Source: an uncultured Eubacteriales bacterium (GTDB taxonomy: Bacteria; Bacillota; Clostridia; Oscillospirales; CAG-272). From it: a stretch of 47,075 nt of DNA. A program made the position numbers and the translations under genes. The stretch spans positions 1-47,075 of the forward strand of contig CAKSEI010000002.1 of the NCBI GenBank assembly GCA_934446285.1, read 5' to 3'. Shown in pieces: positions 39,586 to 47,075 of the stretch; the first letter of the stretch is position 1; every line of letters starts with the position of its first letter. Below the pieces are notes generated by a model. That model was not told the DNA's origin. It worked only from the letters and a program-made list of their open reading frames with translations, and ran no database searches.

Positions 39586-40134
39586 TTAAACCTTGATTTT
39601 GCCGAATGCAAGCTCGGCTTCTTTTTTGTATTTGCCTGCATAATATGCATATGCCATCACGCGCAGGGCGTATTCGAGAGTGTCCGAATATTTTTTCTCC
39701 TCCGGCGTAAGCAGCTTGCAAGCATCACGTGCAGCACTATCCACATTCGCAGGGGCGTTTTTTGTCAGCCTTACGACACGGCAGAAAAGCTCAAAGAGTC
39801 TGCGCTCTTGGATAATATCGTCGCCCTCGTCGTTCACGTCACCGTTCAGTGCGCGCAGCAGCGCTCCGACATTGTCAATCTTCATGCCGTCGCGCACCGC
39901 GTTTATCGTGAGTATGCGGCACAGATGCCGCTCTGAATACCTGCGTCCGTTGGGATGGGGGACAAAGCCGCGCTTTATCCAGTTCTGAACCGTCGCGCTC
40001 TCAAGTCCCGTCACGTGGCATATCTGCGAGAGCGTCAGCCCGCCTCCCGACTGCGTGAACGGTCTGAATATTTCGAGAACATCGCGGTTGTCGGGATATG
40101 CGATGTTCGTCCCCGGTATCAATGCTTTATTCAA
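39586..40134 (-). CDS. DUF1836 family, MerR-like HTH regulator
   Basis: The N-terminal half has a MerR-type helix-turn-helix: LTLSQICHVTGLESATVQNWIKRGFV (about 35-60), then RRYSERHLCRILTINAVRDGM. A helical C-terminal half (about 95-182) shows the DUF1836 pattern. The start is uncertain. TTG 40134 (MNKALIPG) has AGAGGT at good spacing, giving 182 residues; TTG 40155 would add seven. No ATG fits. It is transcribed from a strong promoter just upstream and is probably co-transcribed with the SPFH gene 14 bases on. Confidence 0.8.
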   Translation of the reverse strand: MNKALIPGTNIAYPDNRDVLEIFRPFTQSGGGLTLSQICHVTGLESATVQNWIKRGFVPHPNGRRYSERHLCRILTINAVRDGMKIDNVGALLRALNGDVNDEGDDIIQERRLFELFCRVVRLTKNAPANVDSAARDACKLLTPEEKKYSDTLEYALRVMAYAYYAGKYKKEAELAFGKIKV

Positions 40135-40166
40135 AACATTACCTCTTCTCTTCAAGAGTTTATATG

Positions 40167-40195
40167 ATTATATCACACGGTCACAAGACTGTCAA
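40167..40195 (-). promoter_or_regulatory. Promoter and candidate operator of the DUF1836-SPFH operon
   Basis: On minus: TTGACA (40190-40195), 17-base spacer, TATAAT (40167-40172). The promoter is overlaid by TTGTGAC repeats about 20 bases apart and by GACT-ATTGAC-AGTC, a possible binding site for the encoded regulator. Confidence 0.7.
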
Positions 40196-40361
40196 TAGTC
40201 ACAAAAAATCTTTTTTGAAAAAATGTGCGCACGTATATTCACAATTGACTTGTCATGTTGATAGTGCTTGCGGATATGCACGCCGATTGCCGACATAATG
40301 ACGTATGCGCTCTGCCTACGGCAGAATATATGTTGGCATAATTATTTGATTTTGATATGTA

Positions 40362-40391
40362 TTGACAAAAAAGCGAGAGGCATGATATACT
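40362..40391 (+). promoter_or_regulatory. Promoter upstream of the exporter region
   Basis: TTGACA (40362-40367), 18-base spacer, TATACT (40386-40391). The 40168-40636 gap is AT-rich. Apart from this promoter I see only the short frame at 40518-40628 (36 codons, no ribosome site), which I do not call a gene. Confidence 0.6.
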
Positions 40392-40636
40392 TATTTTGGA
40401 AATAGCTTTTGATGTTCGATATTTGTATACCGCCTAAATTGTAAATCGTTTAAAATAATCGCGTATAAAATAAGCAATTATTAATGCAATCTATTCCGTA
40501 TTAATAAATAAAAAACTATGATAGACATGCACGGCGAGACTGAACTTGTAAATAAGTACACGATCACTGCTTTGTGTGGCAAACCAAACTCGGAAAGAGT
40601 GTTGTTGCCGGCGCTCCGATTTTGTTAGCAATTATA

Positions 40637-40732
40637 ATGCAATATGAAGAACGCGATTTGGGTGTCGGATGTGACTGCGGCTGTGTGACGGTGAATATTT
40701 CCTGCCCGACAGTGCAGGAGTCATGTTCGTAA
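40637..40732 (+). CDS. Candidate Cys-rich peptide (possible RiPP or bacteriocin precursor)
   Basis: A 31-codon frame with N-terminal MQYEERDLGVG and a C-terminal part CDCGCVTVNISC...SCS holding five Cys and several Thr/Ser. It lies 62 bases before the ABC exporter gene, in the order seen for exported modified peptides. The frame stays open back to 40556, adding WQTKLGKSVVAGAPILLAII, which might be leader sequence started from GTG 40574 or joined by a frameshift to the frame at 40518. No ribosome site precedes any of these starts and no modifying enzyme gene is near, so a chance or decayed frame is quite possible. Confidence 0.35.
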   Translation: MQYEERDLGVGCDCGCVTVNISCPTVQESCS

Positions 40733-40794
40733 CAAAAAACCGATATAAGGGCGGTATATGATACCGCTCTTATTCACCTCAGGAGGATGCTCGG

Positions 40795-42582
40795 ATGAAG
40801 CTCAAAACAGTTTTTCATTGCGTAGGTTACATGTTCAAGTCTATGTGGGCCTTTAATAAGGGGCTCTTTGTCGGGGAGGTGCTGACTGCGGTTCTGAACG
40901 GTGTGATTGCCCCTGTAAATGCATATCTTATTAAAATTCTCGTAGATAATATATCGGCAAAAGCCTTTGACACTTCTTTAAAGATAATTGCAGCGGTGAT
41001 GCTTGTCAATTTGCTTTACGGCCTCGTTATATCAAAGACAAAAAAGGAAACGGGAATTCTCGACGATCTGTTCAGAAACCAATTGATTTTGGACTTCTAC
41101 TCGAAAATTGCGGATATGGACTACGAGATTTTGTATACTCCCGATATGATTCAGCAAAAAAACATGGCGCTTAAGGCAATTCAGAGCGGGTACGCCATGA
41201 ATTATCTGAGAATAATGTTTTCCTGGGTTTCTGCAATTATAACCTTTATTTCAATTCTGTACCTGCTTACGTCAATCTCGGTGTGGGTGTATGTATTGAT
41301 TCTGATCCTGATAGCGGTCAGGATATTTACCGTTATGCTCGATAAAAAGCGGAAATACAGGACGACCGAGGAGTTGTCCCGCGTTAACACGGAAATCAAC
41401 TACTATATGAACGTGTTGTCGGATGAGGCATACGTTAACGATATCAAAATGTTCTCGGTCTCCGATTGGATATTAAATAAATACAAAAAGTGTATGTACA
41501 GCGTGCAGAGCCTGATTCGGAAATTGTCCGCATACGTATACAGGAACGATATAATACGCGATTTTCTCTCCTGCATAGAAACGGTGCTTCCGTATATATA
41601 CGTGACCGTTCAGGTTATATTCTACGGAATGTCTTTTGCGAATTTCACGCTGGTTACCGCTACTCTGAAAAGCCTTACCGACTCGGTCTCCGGCATCACA
41701 AACAACATGGTCAACATGCGAGAAAACAGTGCATACGTCAAAAATTATATTGACTTTATGCAGGTTGGAAATAAAATAGCAGTCCCGGACAAGGGGATTG
41801 CCGTATCGGAAATTCGCAGTGTGACTCCGGTTTTTGAATTTAAAAACGTCGGGTTCGTATATCCGGAATGTGAACGATTTACGCTGCGCAATATAAATAT
41901 GAAAATCGAGCCGGGTAAGTTTTACGTAATGGTCGGAGAGAACGGCGCGGGTAAAACGACGCTCGTGAGGCTGATGTGCAGACTTTATGACGTGAGCGAG
42001 GGCGCTCTTCTGTACATGGGCACGGACGTAAAGGACGTTGAGTATAAATCCTACAGGAACAATATCGGCGTTGTATTTCAGGACTATAAATACTATTGCT
42101 TCTCGATAGCGGAAAACGTGGCGATGAACGATTACCGCGACACGCCGGAGACGGAAGAAAGAATTTTAAAAGCGCTTGATGAGGCGGGACTGGGAGAGAA
42201 AATCGCTTCCCTGCCGAAAGGGATACATACGCAGCTCGGCAAGATATTCGATAAAGACGGAATTCAGCTTTCCGGCGGCGAATTGCAGAAGCTTGCTCTC
42301 GCGAGAGTTCTCTTTAAAGATCCGTCCATAGTAATTCTCGATGAGCCGTCAAGCGCGCTCGACGCCTTTGCCGAGGATGAACTTATAACGACATTCAACT
42401 CGGCTCTGAGGGGGAAAACCGTTATATATATATCCCACAGACTGTCGGTAGCGTGCCATGCGGATAAAGTAATCTTCGTAAAGGACGGAGAGATTGCCGG
42501 GATGGATTTGCATAAAGCGCTCATGGAGAAATTGCCCGACTACAAGGAAATGTACGAGACGCAGGCAAAGCATTATGAATAG
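40795..42582 (+). CDS. ABC exporter, fused permease and ATPase
   Basis: The 595-residue half-transporter has a transmembrane part of about six helices (about 20-330) and a nucleotide-binding domain (about 345-595): Walker A GENGAGKTT (about 381-389), Q-loop FQDYKYY, signature LSGGELQKLALAR (about 492), Walker B IVILDEPSSALDA, H-loop YISHR. There is no N-terminal C39 peptidase domain. It should export a substrate as a homodimer; bacteriocin-type exporters of this form are common in Clostridia. CAGGAGG precedes the ATG. Codon use is more AT-rich (ATA, AAA, AAT) than neighbours. It resembles the wrecked copy at 4611. Confidence 0.9.
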   Translation: MKLKTVFHCVGYMFKSMWAFNKGLFVGEVLTAVLNGVIAPVNAYLIKILVDNISAKAFDTSLKIIAAVMLVNLLYGLVISKTKKETGILDDLFRNQLILDFYSKIADMDYEILYTPDMIQQKNMALKAIQSGYAMNYLRIMFSWVSAIITFISILYLLTSISVWVYVLILILIAVRIFTVMLDKKRKYRTTEELSRVNTEINYYMNVLSDEAYVNDIKMFSVSDWILNKYKKCMYSVQSLIRKLSAYVYRNDIIRDFLSCIETVLPYIYVTVQVIFYGMSFANFTLVTATLKSLTDSVSGITNNMVNMRENSAYVKNYIDFMQVGNKIAVPDKGIAVSEIRSVTPVFEFKNVGFVYPECERFTLRNINMKIEPGKFYVMVGENGAGKTTLVRLMCRLYDVSEGALLYMGTDVKDVEYKSYRNNIGVVFQDYKYYCFSIAENVAMNDYRDTPETEERILKALDEAGLGEKIASLPKGIHTQLGKIFDKDGIQLSGGELQKLALARVLFKDPSIVILDEPSSALDAFAEDELITTFNSALRGKTVIYISHRLSVACHADKVIFVKDGEIAGMDLHKALMEKLPDYKEMYETQAKHYE

Positions 42583-42598
42583 GCGACGGATAAAAACA

Positions 42599-42628
42599 AA
42601 AATCCTCATTCTTGCGAATGAGGATTTT
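42599..42628. terminator. Terminator shared by the exporter gene and the tRNA genes
   Basis: 13-bp perfect stem AAAATCCTCATTC/GAATGAGGATTTT with loop TTGC. On minus it is followed by T-rich TTTTTGTTTTTA, two bases after the tRNA-Tyr CCA end. Confidence 0.85.
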
Positions 42629-42629
42629 C

Positions 42630-42714
42630 TGGTGGGAGCGGGTGGATTCGGACCACCGAAGTCGAAGACAACAGATTTACAGTCTGCCCCCTTTGGCCGC
42701 TCGGGAACGCTCCC
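42630..42714 (-). tRNA. tRNA-Tyr (anticodon GTA)
   Basis: On minus: acceptor arms GGGAGCG and CGCTCCC, D-arm, anticodon arm CAGACTGTAAATCTG (GTA), a long class II variable arm, T-loop GGTCCGAATCC, A73 and encoded CCA (42630-42632). The long variable arm and GTA identify tyrosine. Confidence 0.96.
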
Positions 42715-42789
42715 TGGAGCTGGTGAACGGAGTCGAACCATCAACCTGCTGATTACAAATCAGCTGCTCTGCCATTGAGCCACACCAGC
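42715..42789 (-). tRNA. tRNA-Thr (anticodon TGT)
   Basis: On minus: acceptor arms GCTGGTG and CACCAGC, anticodon arm CTGATTTGTAATCAG (TGT), T-arm GGTTCGACTCC, T73 and encoded CCA (42715-42717). It directly abuts tRNA-Tyr with no gap, so both come from one precursor. Confidence 0.96.
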
Positions 42790-42829
42790 ATATAACGGTC
42801 TGTCTTCCGTGCATTTTCAATGCTTACTG

Positions 42830-42858
42830 ATTATATCACAAACACGGCGCTATGTCAA
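42830..42858 (-). promoter_or_regulatory. Promoter of the tRNA-Thr/tRNA-Tyr operon
   Basis: On minus: TTGACA (42853-42858), 17-base spacer, TATAAT (42830-42835), full consensus. Confidence 0.85.
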
Positions 42859-42929
42859 GAACTTTTTTTATTTTTTACAAAAGTGCGCAGCTGCGGCGAG
42901 GGAAAAAACAAAGGTTTTTCCCTCAATTC

Positions 42930-42958
42930 TTGATTTCTTCACTATTATTTGTTATAAT
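42930..42958 (+). promoter_or_regulatory. Promoter of the Gld-type ABC operon
   Basis: TTGATT (42930-42935), 17-base spacer, TATAAT (42953-42958), about 30 bases before the first start codon. Confidence 0.7.
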
Positions 42959-42991
42959 TTAATGTAATTAAATTCTGAAAGGAATGCGAAA

Positions 42992-43960
42992 GTGATAAAA
43001 ATAGAGAACCTGACCAAAAAATTCGGCGCAAAGACCGTTCTCGACAACATCTCCTTTGAGGTTGCGGACGGCGAGATAGTGGGATTTCTCGGCCCGAACG
43101 GTGCAGGTAAAACAACGACGATGAACATTCTCACCGGCTACCTCTCCGGCACGTCCGGCAGCGCGACGGTCGACGGGATAGATATTCTGGAAGACCCTCA
43201 TACTGTCAAAAAGCTCATAGGCTTTCTGCCGGAGCAGCCGCCGCTATATCTCGATATGACGGTGAACGAATATCTCAACTTTATATACGACCTCAAGGGC
43301 TGCACGCTCAACAGGGAAAAGCATCTGAAGGAGATATGCGACGTCATAAAGATAACCGACGTGAGAGGGCGGATAATACGCAACCTGTCAAAGGGCTATA
43401 AGCAGCGCGTGGGCATAGCGCAGGCTCTCGTCGGAAACCCGAAGGTGATAATATTCGATGAGCCGACGGTCGGACTCGACCCGAAGCAGATAATCGAGAT
43501 ACGCAACCTGATAAAGACCCTCGGCAAAAACCATACGGTTATCCTCTCGACGCACATTCTGCCGGAGGTTCAGGCGGTGTGCGACCGTATCGTTATAATA
43601 AATAAGGGGAAAATAGTCGCGAACGAGCGCACGGAGAATATCGCGAATATCGTCGACGGCAACCGCCGCCTTTCGCTCAAGATATGCGGACCGGAAAAGG
43701 AAGTGCTCGGACTCCTAAAGTCCCTTGACGGAGTTGCATACGCCGAGTGCGTCGGAAACGTCGACAAGGACAGCATGACTTATCTCGCGGAGAGCAAGCC
43801 CGGGCTTGATATGCGCAAGCCGATATTCAACGCCATGGCATCGCGCGGATTTCCCATCATAGGTATGGAGAGCCTCGGAGCGAACCTTGAGGACATCTTC
43901 ATCGCCATAGTGGATAAAAAAGAGGCTCCTGACAACAGGCGCAGGGGCAAGGGGGCGTAA
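42992..43960 (+). CDS. ABC transporter ATP-binding protein (GldA-like)
   Basis: The 322-residue ATPase has Walker A FLGPNGAGKTTTMN (about 32-44), LPEQPPLYLDMTVNEYL after the Q-loop, signature LSKGYKQRVGIAQALV, Walker B VIIFDEPTVGLDPKQ and H-loop STHILPE. The C-terminal extension (about 230-320) is normal for ABC-2-type exporters. Start is GTG 42992, after AAAGGAATG; an ATG start is not available nearby. It leads an operon with a permease two bases downstream, a GldG-like and a DUF4340 protein. Confidence 0.92.
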   Translation: MIKIENLTKKFGAKTVLDNISFEVADGEIVGFLGPNGAGKTTTMNILTGYLSGTSGSATVDGIDILEDPHTVKKLIGFLPEQPPLYLDMTVNEYLNFIYDLKGCTLNREKHLKEICDVIKITDVRGRIIRNLSKGYKQRVGIAQALVGNPKVIIFDEPTVGLDPKQIIEIRNLIKTLGKNHTVILSTHILPEVQAVCDRIVIINKGKIVANERTENIANIVDGNRRLSLKICGPEKEVLGLLKSLDGVAYAECVGNVDKDSMTYLAESKPGLDMRKPIFNAMASRGFPIIGMESLGANLEDIFIAIVDKKEAPDNRRRGKGA

Positions 43961-43962
43961 AA

Positions 43963-44670
43963 ATGTTTGCAATATATAAAAGAGAGCTGCGGTCGTACTT
44001 CACCTCCGCGCTCGGGTACATCTTCATGGCGCTCTATCTCTGCCTTGCGGGCGTGCTTTTCGCAACGCAGACCCTGCAGAAGGGCGAGGACAGCAACGTA
44101 AACTACTATTTCGTTTACCTGCTCATCAGCTTTGTAATAGTCCTGCCGCTGCTCACGATGAAGCTTTTCAGCGAGGAGCGCAAGATGCGCACGGAGCAGC
44201 TGCTGCTCACCTCTCCCGTGACCCTCTCGGGCATGGTGATAGGTAAGTTTCTCGCGGCGTATACGGTTTTTGCCGCGACATATCTTTTCTCGTGCATTCC
44301 GTTTACCGCGCTGTACACCTTCGGAAATCCGAATACCGCGCAGCTCGTCGGATGCTCGGTCGGCATACTGCTCTTCGGCGGGGCGTGTATAGCCATAGGC
44401 TGCTTTGTTTCGTCCCTTACGGAGAATCAGCTTATCGCCGCCATCGGCGCTATGGCGATACTTTTCGCCTTCGTCATGTCGGGGTATCTTTCCTCTTATA
44501 TAAACAGCGCCGCCGTGCGCACGGTCATAAGCTGGGTCAGCCTGCTCGACAGGTTTAATTCTTTCGGCAACGGCATATTCGACTTTTCCGCAATCCTTTA
44601 CTATATATCCGTAGCCGCGGTGTTCCTCTTCCTTACGGTCCGCGTATACGAGAGACGCCGCTGGGCGTGA
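43963..44670 (+). CDS. ABC-2 type permease (GldF-like)
   Basis: The 235-residue protein opens MFAIYKRELRSYFTSALGYIFMA, a form typical of ABC-2 permeases, and has about six transmembrane segments (LLISFVIVLPLLTMKLF, FLAAYTVFAATYLFSC, GILLFGGACIAIGCFVS, AAIGAMAILFAFVMSGYL and a C-terminal FLFLTVRVYERRRW). It starts two bases after the ATPase stop and should form the membrane channel of that transporter. The next gene begins 10 bases on. Confidence 0.9.
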   Translation: MFAIYKRELRSYFTSALGYIFMALYLCLAGVLFATQTLQKGEDSNVNYYFVYLLISFVIVLPLLTMKLFSEERKMRTEQLLLTSPVTLSGMVIGKFLAAYTVFAATYLFSCIPFTALYTFGNPNTAQLVGCSVGILLFGGACIAIGCFVSSLTENQLIAAIGAMAILFAFVMSGYLSSYINSAAVRTVISWVSLLDRFNSFGNGIFDFSAILYYISVAAVFLFLTVRVYERRRWA

Positions 44671-44680
44671 GGTGCAAAAA

Positions 44681-46141
44681 ATGACATCGGCAGAAAAAAG
44701 AAAATTCAGATACGGCGGCACGGGCGCGGCTCTTACGGTCGTCTTTATCGCCGCGGTGATACTTGTAAACGCCGTCTTTTCGGTGCTGTGCACGCGCTAT
44801 GCGCTGTACGCCGATATGACGACGACCGGCTACTACGGCATTTCGGACAGGACGCGCGAGCTGCTCGCGGACGTTGACGATGAGATAAAATTCATCTTCT
44901 GCACGCCGCTTGATAAGCTTTCGGACAATACAACGTCGTCCATGATTTACACTCTCGCGCAGGCTTATGCTGCGGAGTACGACAATATTTCGTGCGATTA
45001 TCTCAACTACGAGACGGAGACAGCCCGCACCCAGAGCTATATGATAACCTCCGGCTCGACCATTAACGCAAAGACGGTAATAGTCGACTGCCCCGCGCGC
45101 AACAGCTACCGCGTCTACTCGTGGGATTCGTTCATCGCCTACGACACGGACGGGTATCAATACGGCTTTAACGGCGAGCTTAAGTTCACCTCGGCTATTC
45201 TTCAGCTGACGGGCGAGCATCCCGTTGTAGCTTTTACAAAGAACCATTCAGAGGATATCACGGGTGCTGCGGCGCTGATGAGCCTCTTTGAGAATGCGGG
45301 CTATGATACGGTCACCTTTGACCTGACATCAGAGCCTATCCCCGACGGGACGCGCATCATAGTTACATTCGACCCGCGCACCGACTTTATCGGCATGGGC
45401 GCGGAGCAGAATGAATTTGAAAAGCTCAATGCATTCACCGCCGACTACGGACACCTCATGGTATTCCTCTCCGCGGGGAGAGGTACTCTGCCCGAGCTTT
45501 ACTCATATCTCTATGAGCATTGGTATATAGAGCCGAGCAACTATACGGTGAGCGACACGGCGCAGAATTCTCTCTCAGCCGACGGCAGAGCCATTTCTGC
45601 CACGTATGTGACGGACGGAGTGGGAGCCGGCCTTACAAAGACGCTGCGCTCCATGCAGTCGACACCGAGGGCGCTCGTCGAGAATTCCCTTGCGCTCTCG
45701 CTTGCTCCGGGCGCTCAGACGGAGAACTCAAGCATAAATTCGTCGCTTATTCTGACCTCCTCGCCCGAGGCTGTTGCGTATGACAACGGACAGAGCGTGG
45801 GCAGCGGGACTTACGGACTTTTGGCGCTCTCCTGCTACAGCACTTATGTTGATAACGAGCAGAAGAATAACTATGTACTTGTCTCGGGAAGCTCGCAGTT
45901 TGCAAGCAATGACAATCTCAACTCCGCGTCCTATGCCAACTCCGATATACTCTACTCCGCCATGACGGCAATGGGCAAGGACAAGGTGCCATCGGGAATA
46001 GAGTGCAAGAAATTTGAGGACGCGAAGCTCGATATAACCTCGGCTCAGGCGAATACACGCACGGTGATTTTCGCCGTGATAATCCCCGCTATTCTCATGC
46101 TCTCGGGACTCTTCGTTTACGTCAGGAGAAAGCATCTATGA
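44681..46141 (+). CDS. GldG-like ABC auxiliary protein
   Basis: Start ATG 44681 (MTSAEKRKFRYGG) is preferred over GTG 44672, because GAGGTG there is the ribosome site. The 486-residue protein has an N-terminal anchor (ALTVVFIAAVILVNAVFSVL, about 15-37) and a large outer domain with the GldG features: YADMTTTGYYGISDRTREL, EIKFIFCTP and VVAFTKNHSED. It closes with a C-terminal anchor (VIFAVIIPAILMLSGLFVYV, about 460-480). Such proteins work with GldA/GldF-type exporters; the substrate is unknown. It overlaps the next gene by four bases (ATGA). Confidence 0.88.
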   Translation: MTSAEKRKFRYGGTGAALTVVFIAAVILVNAVFSVLCTRYALYADMTTTGYYGISDRTRELLADVDDEIKFIFCTPLDKLSDNTTSSMIYTLAQAYAAEYDNISCDYLNYETETARTQSYMITSGSTINAKTVIVDCPARNSYRVYSWDSFIAYDTDGYQYGFNGELKFTSAILQLTGEHPVVAFTKNHSEDITGAAALMSLFENAGYDTVTFDLTSEPIPDGTRIIVTFDPRTDFIGMGAEQNEFEKLNAFTADYGHLMVFLSAGRGTLPELYSYLYEHWYIEPSNYTVSDTAQNSLSADGRAISATYVTDGVGAGLTKTLRSMQSTPRALVENSLALSLAPGAQTENSSINSSLILTSSPEAVAYDNGQSVGSGTYGLLALSCYSTYVDNEQKNNYVLVSGSSQFASNDNLNSASYANSDILYSAMTAMGKDKVPSGIECKKFEDAKLDITSAQANTRTVIFAVIIPAILMLSGLFVYVRRKHL

Positions 46142-47075
46142 GCGAGAAGAGAAAGAAATCCACACTGCGCACGCAGCTGATAACGACAGCCGTCGCACTC
46201 GGAGTGACCGTCGCGCTCGCGATTGTGTATTTTATCGCGGTGCGCGGGCTCGGCTCGGGTGAGGAGTCGAAAAAAGAGCCGACGATACTCTCGGGAGAGT
46301 ATTACGCTTATAACAGCCTCTACCTTTTCGAGCCTTTTTCGAGTGACGATATGCAGAGGATAAGCGTCGTAAACGAAAACGGCGGATATACAGTAGAGCG
46401 AGGCGACGACGGAGAATTTTACGTAAACGAAAATAAAAATGCCGCGTACAGCCCGACGCTTTTTGCATCCCTTGCCGTTGCCGTCGGCAGACCGATGGCA
46501 AGCACACGCATAGAGCCGGCGGAGGACGTCGGCTCTGAGCCGGATTATATAAATTACGCAAATTACGGCCTTGACGAGGATTCCGAGAGCGGCAGCTTTA
46601 CGGTAGTGCGGACGGACGGAACTGAGCATACCGTGCATATAGGCTATGCCGTATCGTCAGGCGACGGTTATTACGCTCGCCTTGACGGCAGAAATGCGGT
46701 ATATATAATATCAAACGACGTAAAGAGCACGGTGCTCGCTCCCGTCGAGAATATCATCACGCCCATGCTCGGCTTCCCCGTGTCGACAAACGAGTATCGG
46801 AATTTCGATAACTTCACCGTATGGCACGGCGGCGAGCACTTTGTCACGGTGCATAAGCTCGCCGACAATGAGGAGGTATCCGACCTTGCCGCTTCGTCAA
46901 ATTACGTGCTTGCCTTTTCATGCGGTATAACCCCCGAGCAGGCAGTGGCATGTGACAGCGAAAAGAAACAGAGTGCTCTTTTCGGCACGGATGCGCTGAA
47001 TTATTCATACGTGCCCGATATCGACGGGTACGGGAGTATGCTCTCGGGCTTTGCATCCTTCCAAGGGGATGCGAC
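46138..47075 (+). CDS. DUF4340 domain protein (3' end outside window)
   Basis: The frame from ATG 46138 is open to the window edge (over 310 codons) with no stop, so the gene is cut. It starts within the previous stop (ATGA). The N-terminus is basic (MSEKRKKSTLRTQ) with a transmembrane segment (about 18-40, ALGVTVALAIVYFIAV). The outer part shows the DUF4340 pattern, for example ISVVNENGGYTVERGDDGEFYV and later FTVVRTDGTEHTVHIGYAVSSGDGYYARLDG. DUF4340 genes regularly close GldA-F-G clusters, which fits the neighbours. Confidence 0.85.
   Translation, partial: MSEKRKKSTLRTQLITTAVALGVTVALAIVYFIAVRGLGSGEESKKEPTILSGEYYAYNSLYLFEPFSSDDMQRISVVNENGGYTVERGDDGEFYVNENKNAAYSPTLFASLAVAVGRPMASTRIEPAEDVGSEPDYINYANYGLDEDSESGSFTVVRTDGTEHTVHIGYAVSSGDGYYARLDGRNAVYIISNDVKSTVLAPVENIITPMLGFPVSTNEYRNFDNFTVWHGGEHFVTVHKLADNEEVSDLAASSNYVLAFSCGITPEQAVACDSEKKQSALFGTDALNYSYVPDIDGYGSMLSGFASFQGDA

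Noticed and set aside
40518..40628. 36-codon frame MIDMHGETELVNKYTITALCG... as a gene
   Set aside because: It has no ribosome site and stops early. It is kept only as a possible leader half of the downstream Cys-rich frame.
43780..44793. 337-codon minus-strand frame opposite the ABC operon
   Set aside because: The plus strand codes for a clear permease and ATPase there; the minus product is Arg/Glu-rich with no recognisable fold.
1..47075. CRISPR array, insertion sequence or prophage genes
   Set aside because: No regularly spaced repeats, cas genes, transposase or phage structural genes were seen.

Overview
The window looks like chromosomal DNA of a strictly anaerobic, endospore-forming, moderately GC-rich Clostridia-type member of the Firmicutes, probably a gut or rumen lineage. 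The evidence is a spore germination protease (gpr), a glycyl-radical pyruvate formate-lyase with its activase, ferredoxin-linked 2-oxoacid oxidoreductase, FeoAB, type II pantothenate kinase, T-box leaders, and families typical of this class (DUF1292, DUF1836, DUF4364). Two surface proteins with SLH domains point to an S-layer-like cell wall. Genus cannot be told from the sequence alone.

Layout. 1-5.2 kb: end of a ROK-type kinase gene, a zinc-ribbon membrane protein overlapping a secreted GH25 lysozyme with SLH repeats, and the wreck of an ABC exporter gene. 5.2-9.4 kb: a ZTP (pfl) riboswitch, pflB, pflA and a membrane protein. 9.4-19 kb (minus strand): the most interesting part. Two tandem genes each fuse an XRE helix-turn-helix, a cupin and an acyl-CoA ligase, and each has its own canonical promoter and T-box leader. 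The second one heads a seven-gene operon: ligase, P-loop protein, ferredoxin, three VOR-type oxidoreductase subunits and branched-chain aminotransferase. Together these can activate a carboxylic acid to its CoA ester, carboxylate it reductively to a 2-oxoacid and aminate it to an amino acid, with uncharged tRNA as the signal. 19-22.3 kb (minus): dxs with an upstream membrane protein, and a zinc-binding lipoprotein. 22.4-26.1 kb: nrdR-feoA-feoB, a tiny FeoB-associated cysteine-rich protein and a membrane protein in one overlapping operon. 26.3-31.3 kb: pantothenate kinase, DUF1292 protein, a 6S-like RNA and a 1075-residue SLH surface protein. 31.4-35 kb: pgk-tpiA and gpr. 35-40.2 kb: an oligopeptide-binding lipoprotein, DUF4364 protein, a sigma factor whose mRNA looks leaderless, a zinc-ribbon protein, a SPFH protein and a DUF1836 regulator. 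40.2-42.8 kb: an AT-richer stretch with a candidate cysteine-rich peptide ORF and an ABC exporter, abutting tRNA-Thr and tRNA-Tyr. 43-47 kb: a Gld-type ABC system ending in a DUF4340 gene cut by the window edge.

Several intergenic spaces (about 26.1-26.3, 33.5-33.9 and 38.65-38.77 kb) carry copies of the same roughly 100-base repeat in both orientations. All calls come from reading the sequence. No database search or folding program was used, so family names rest on motif recognition.
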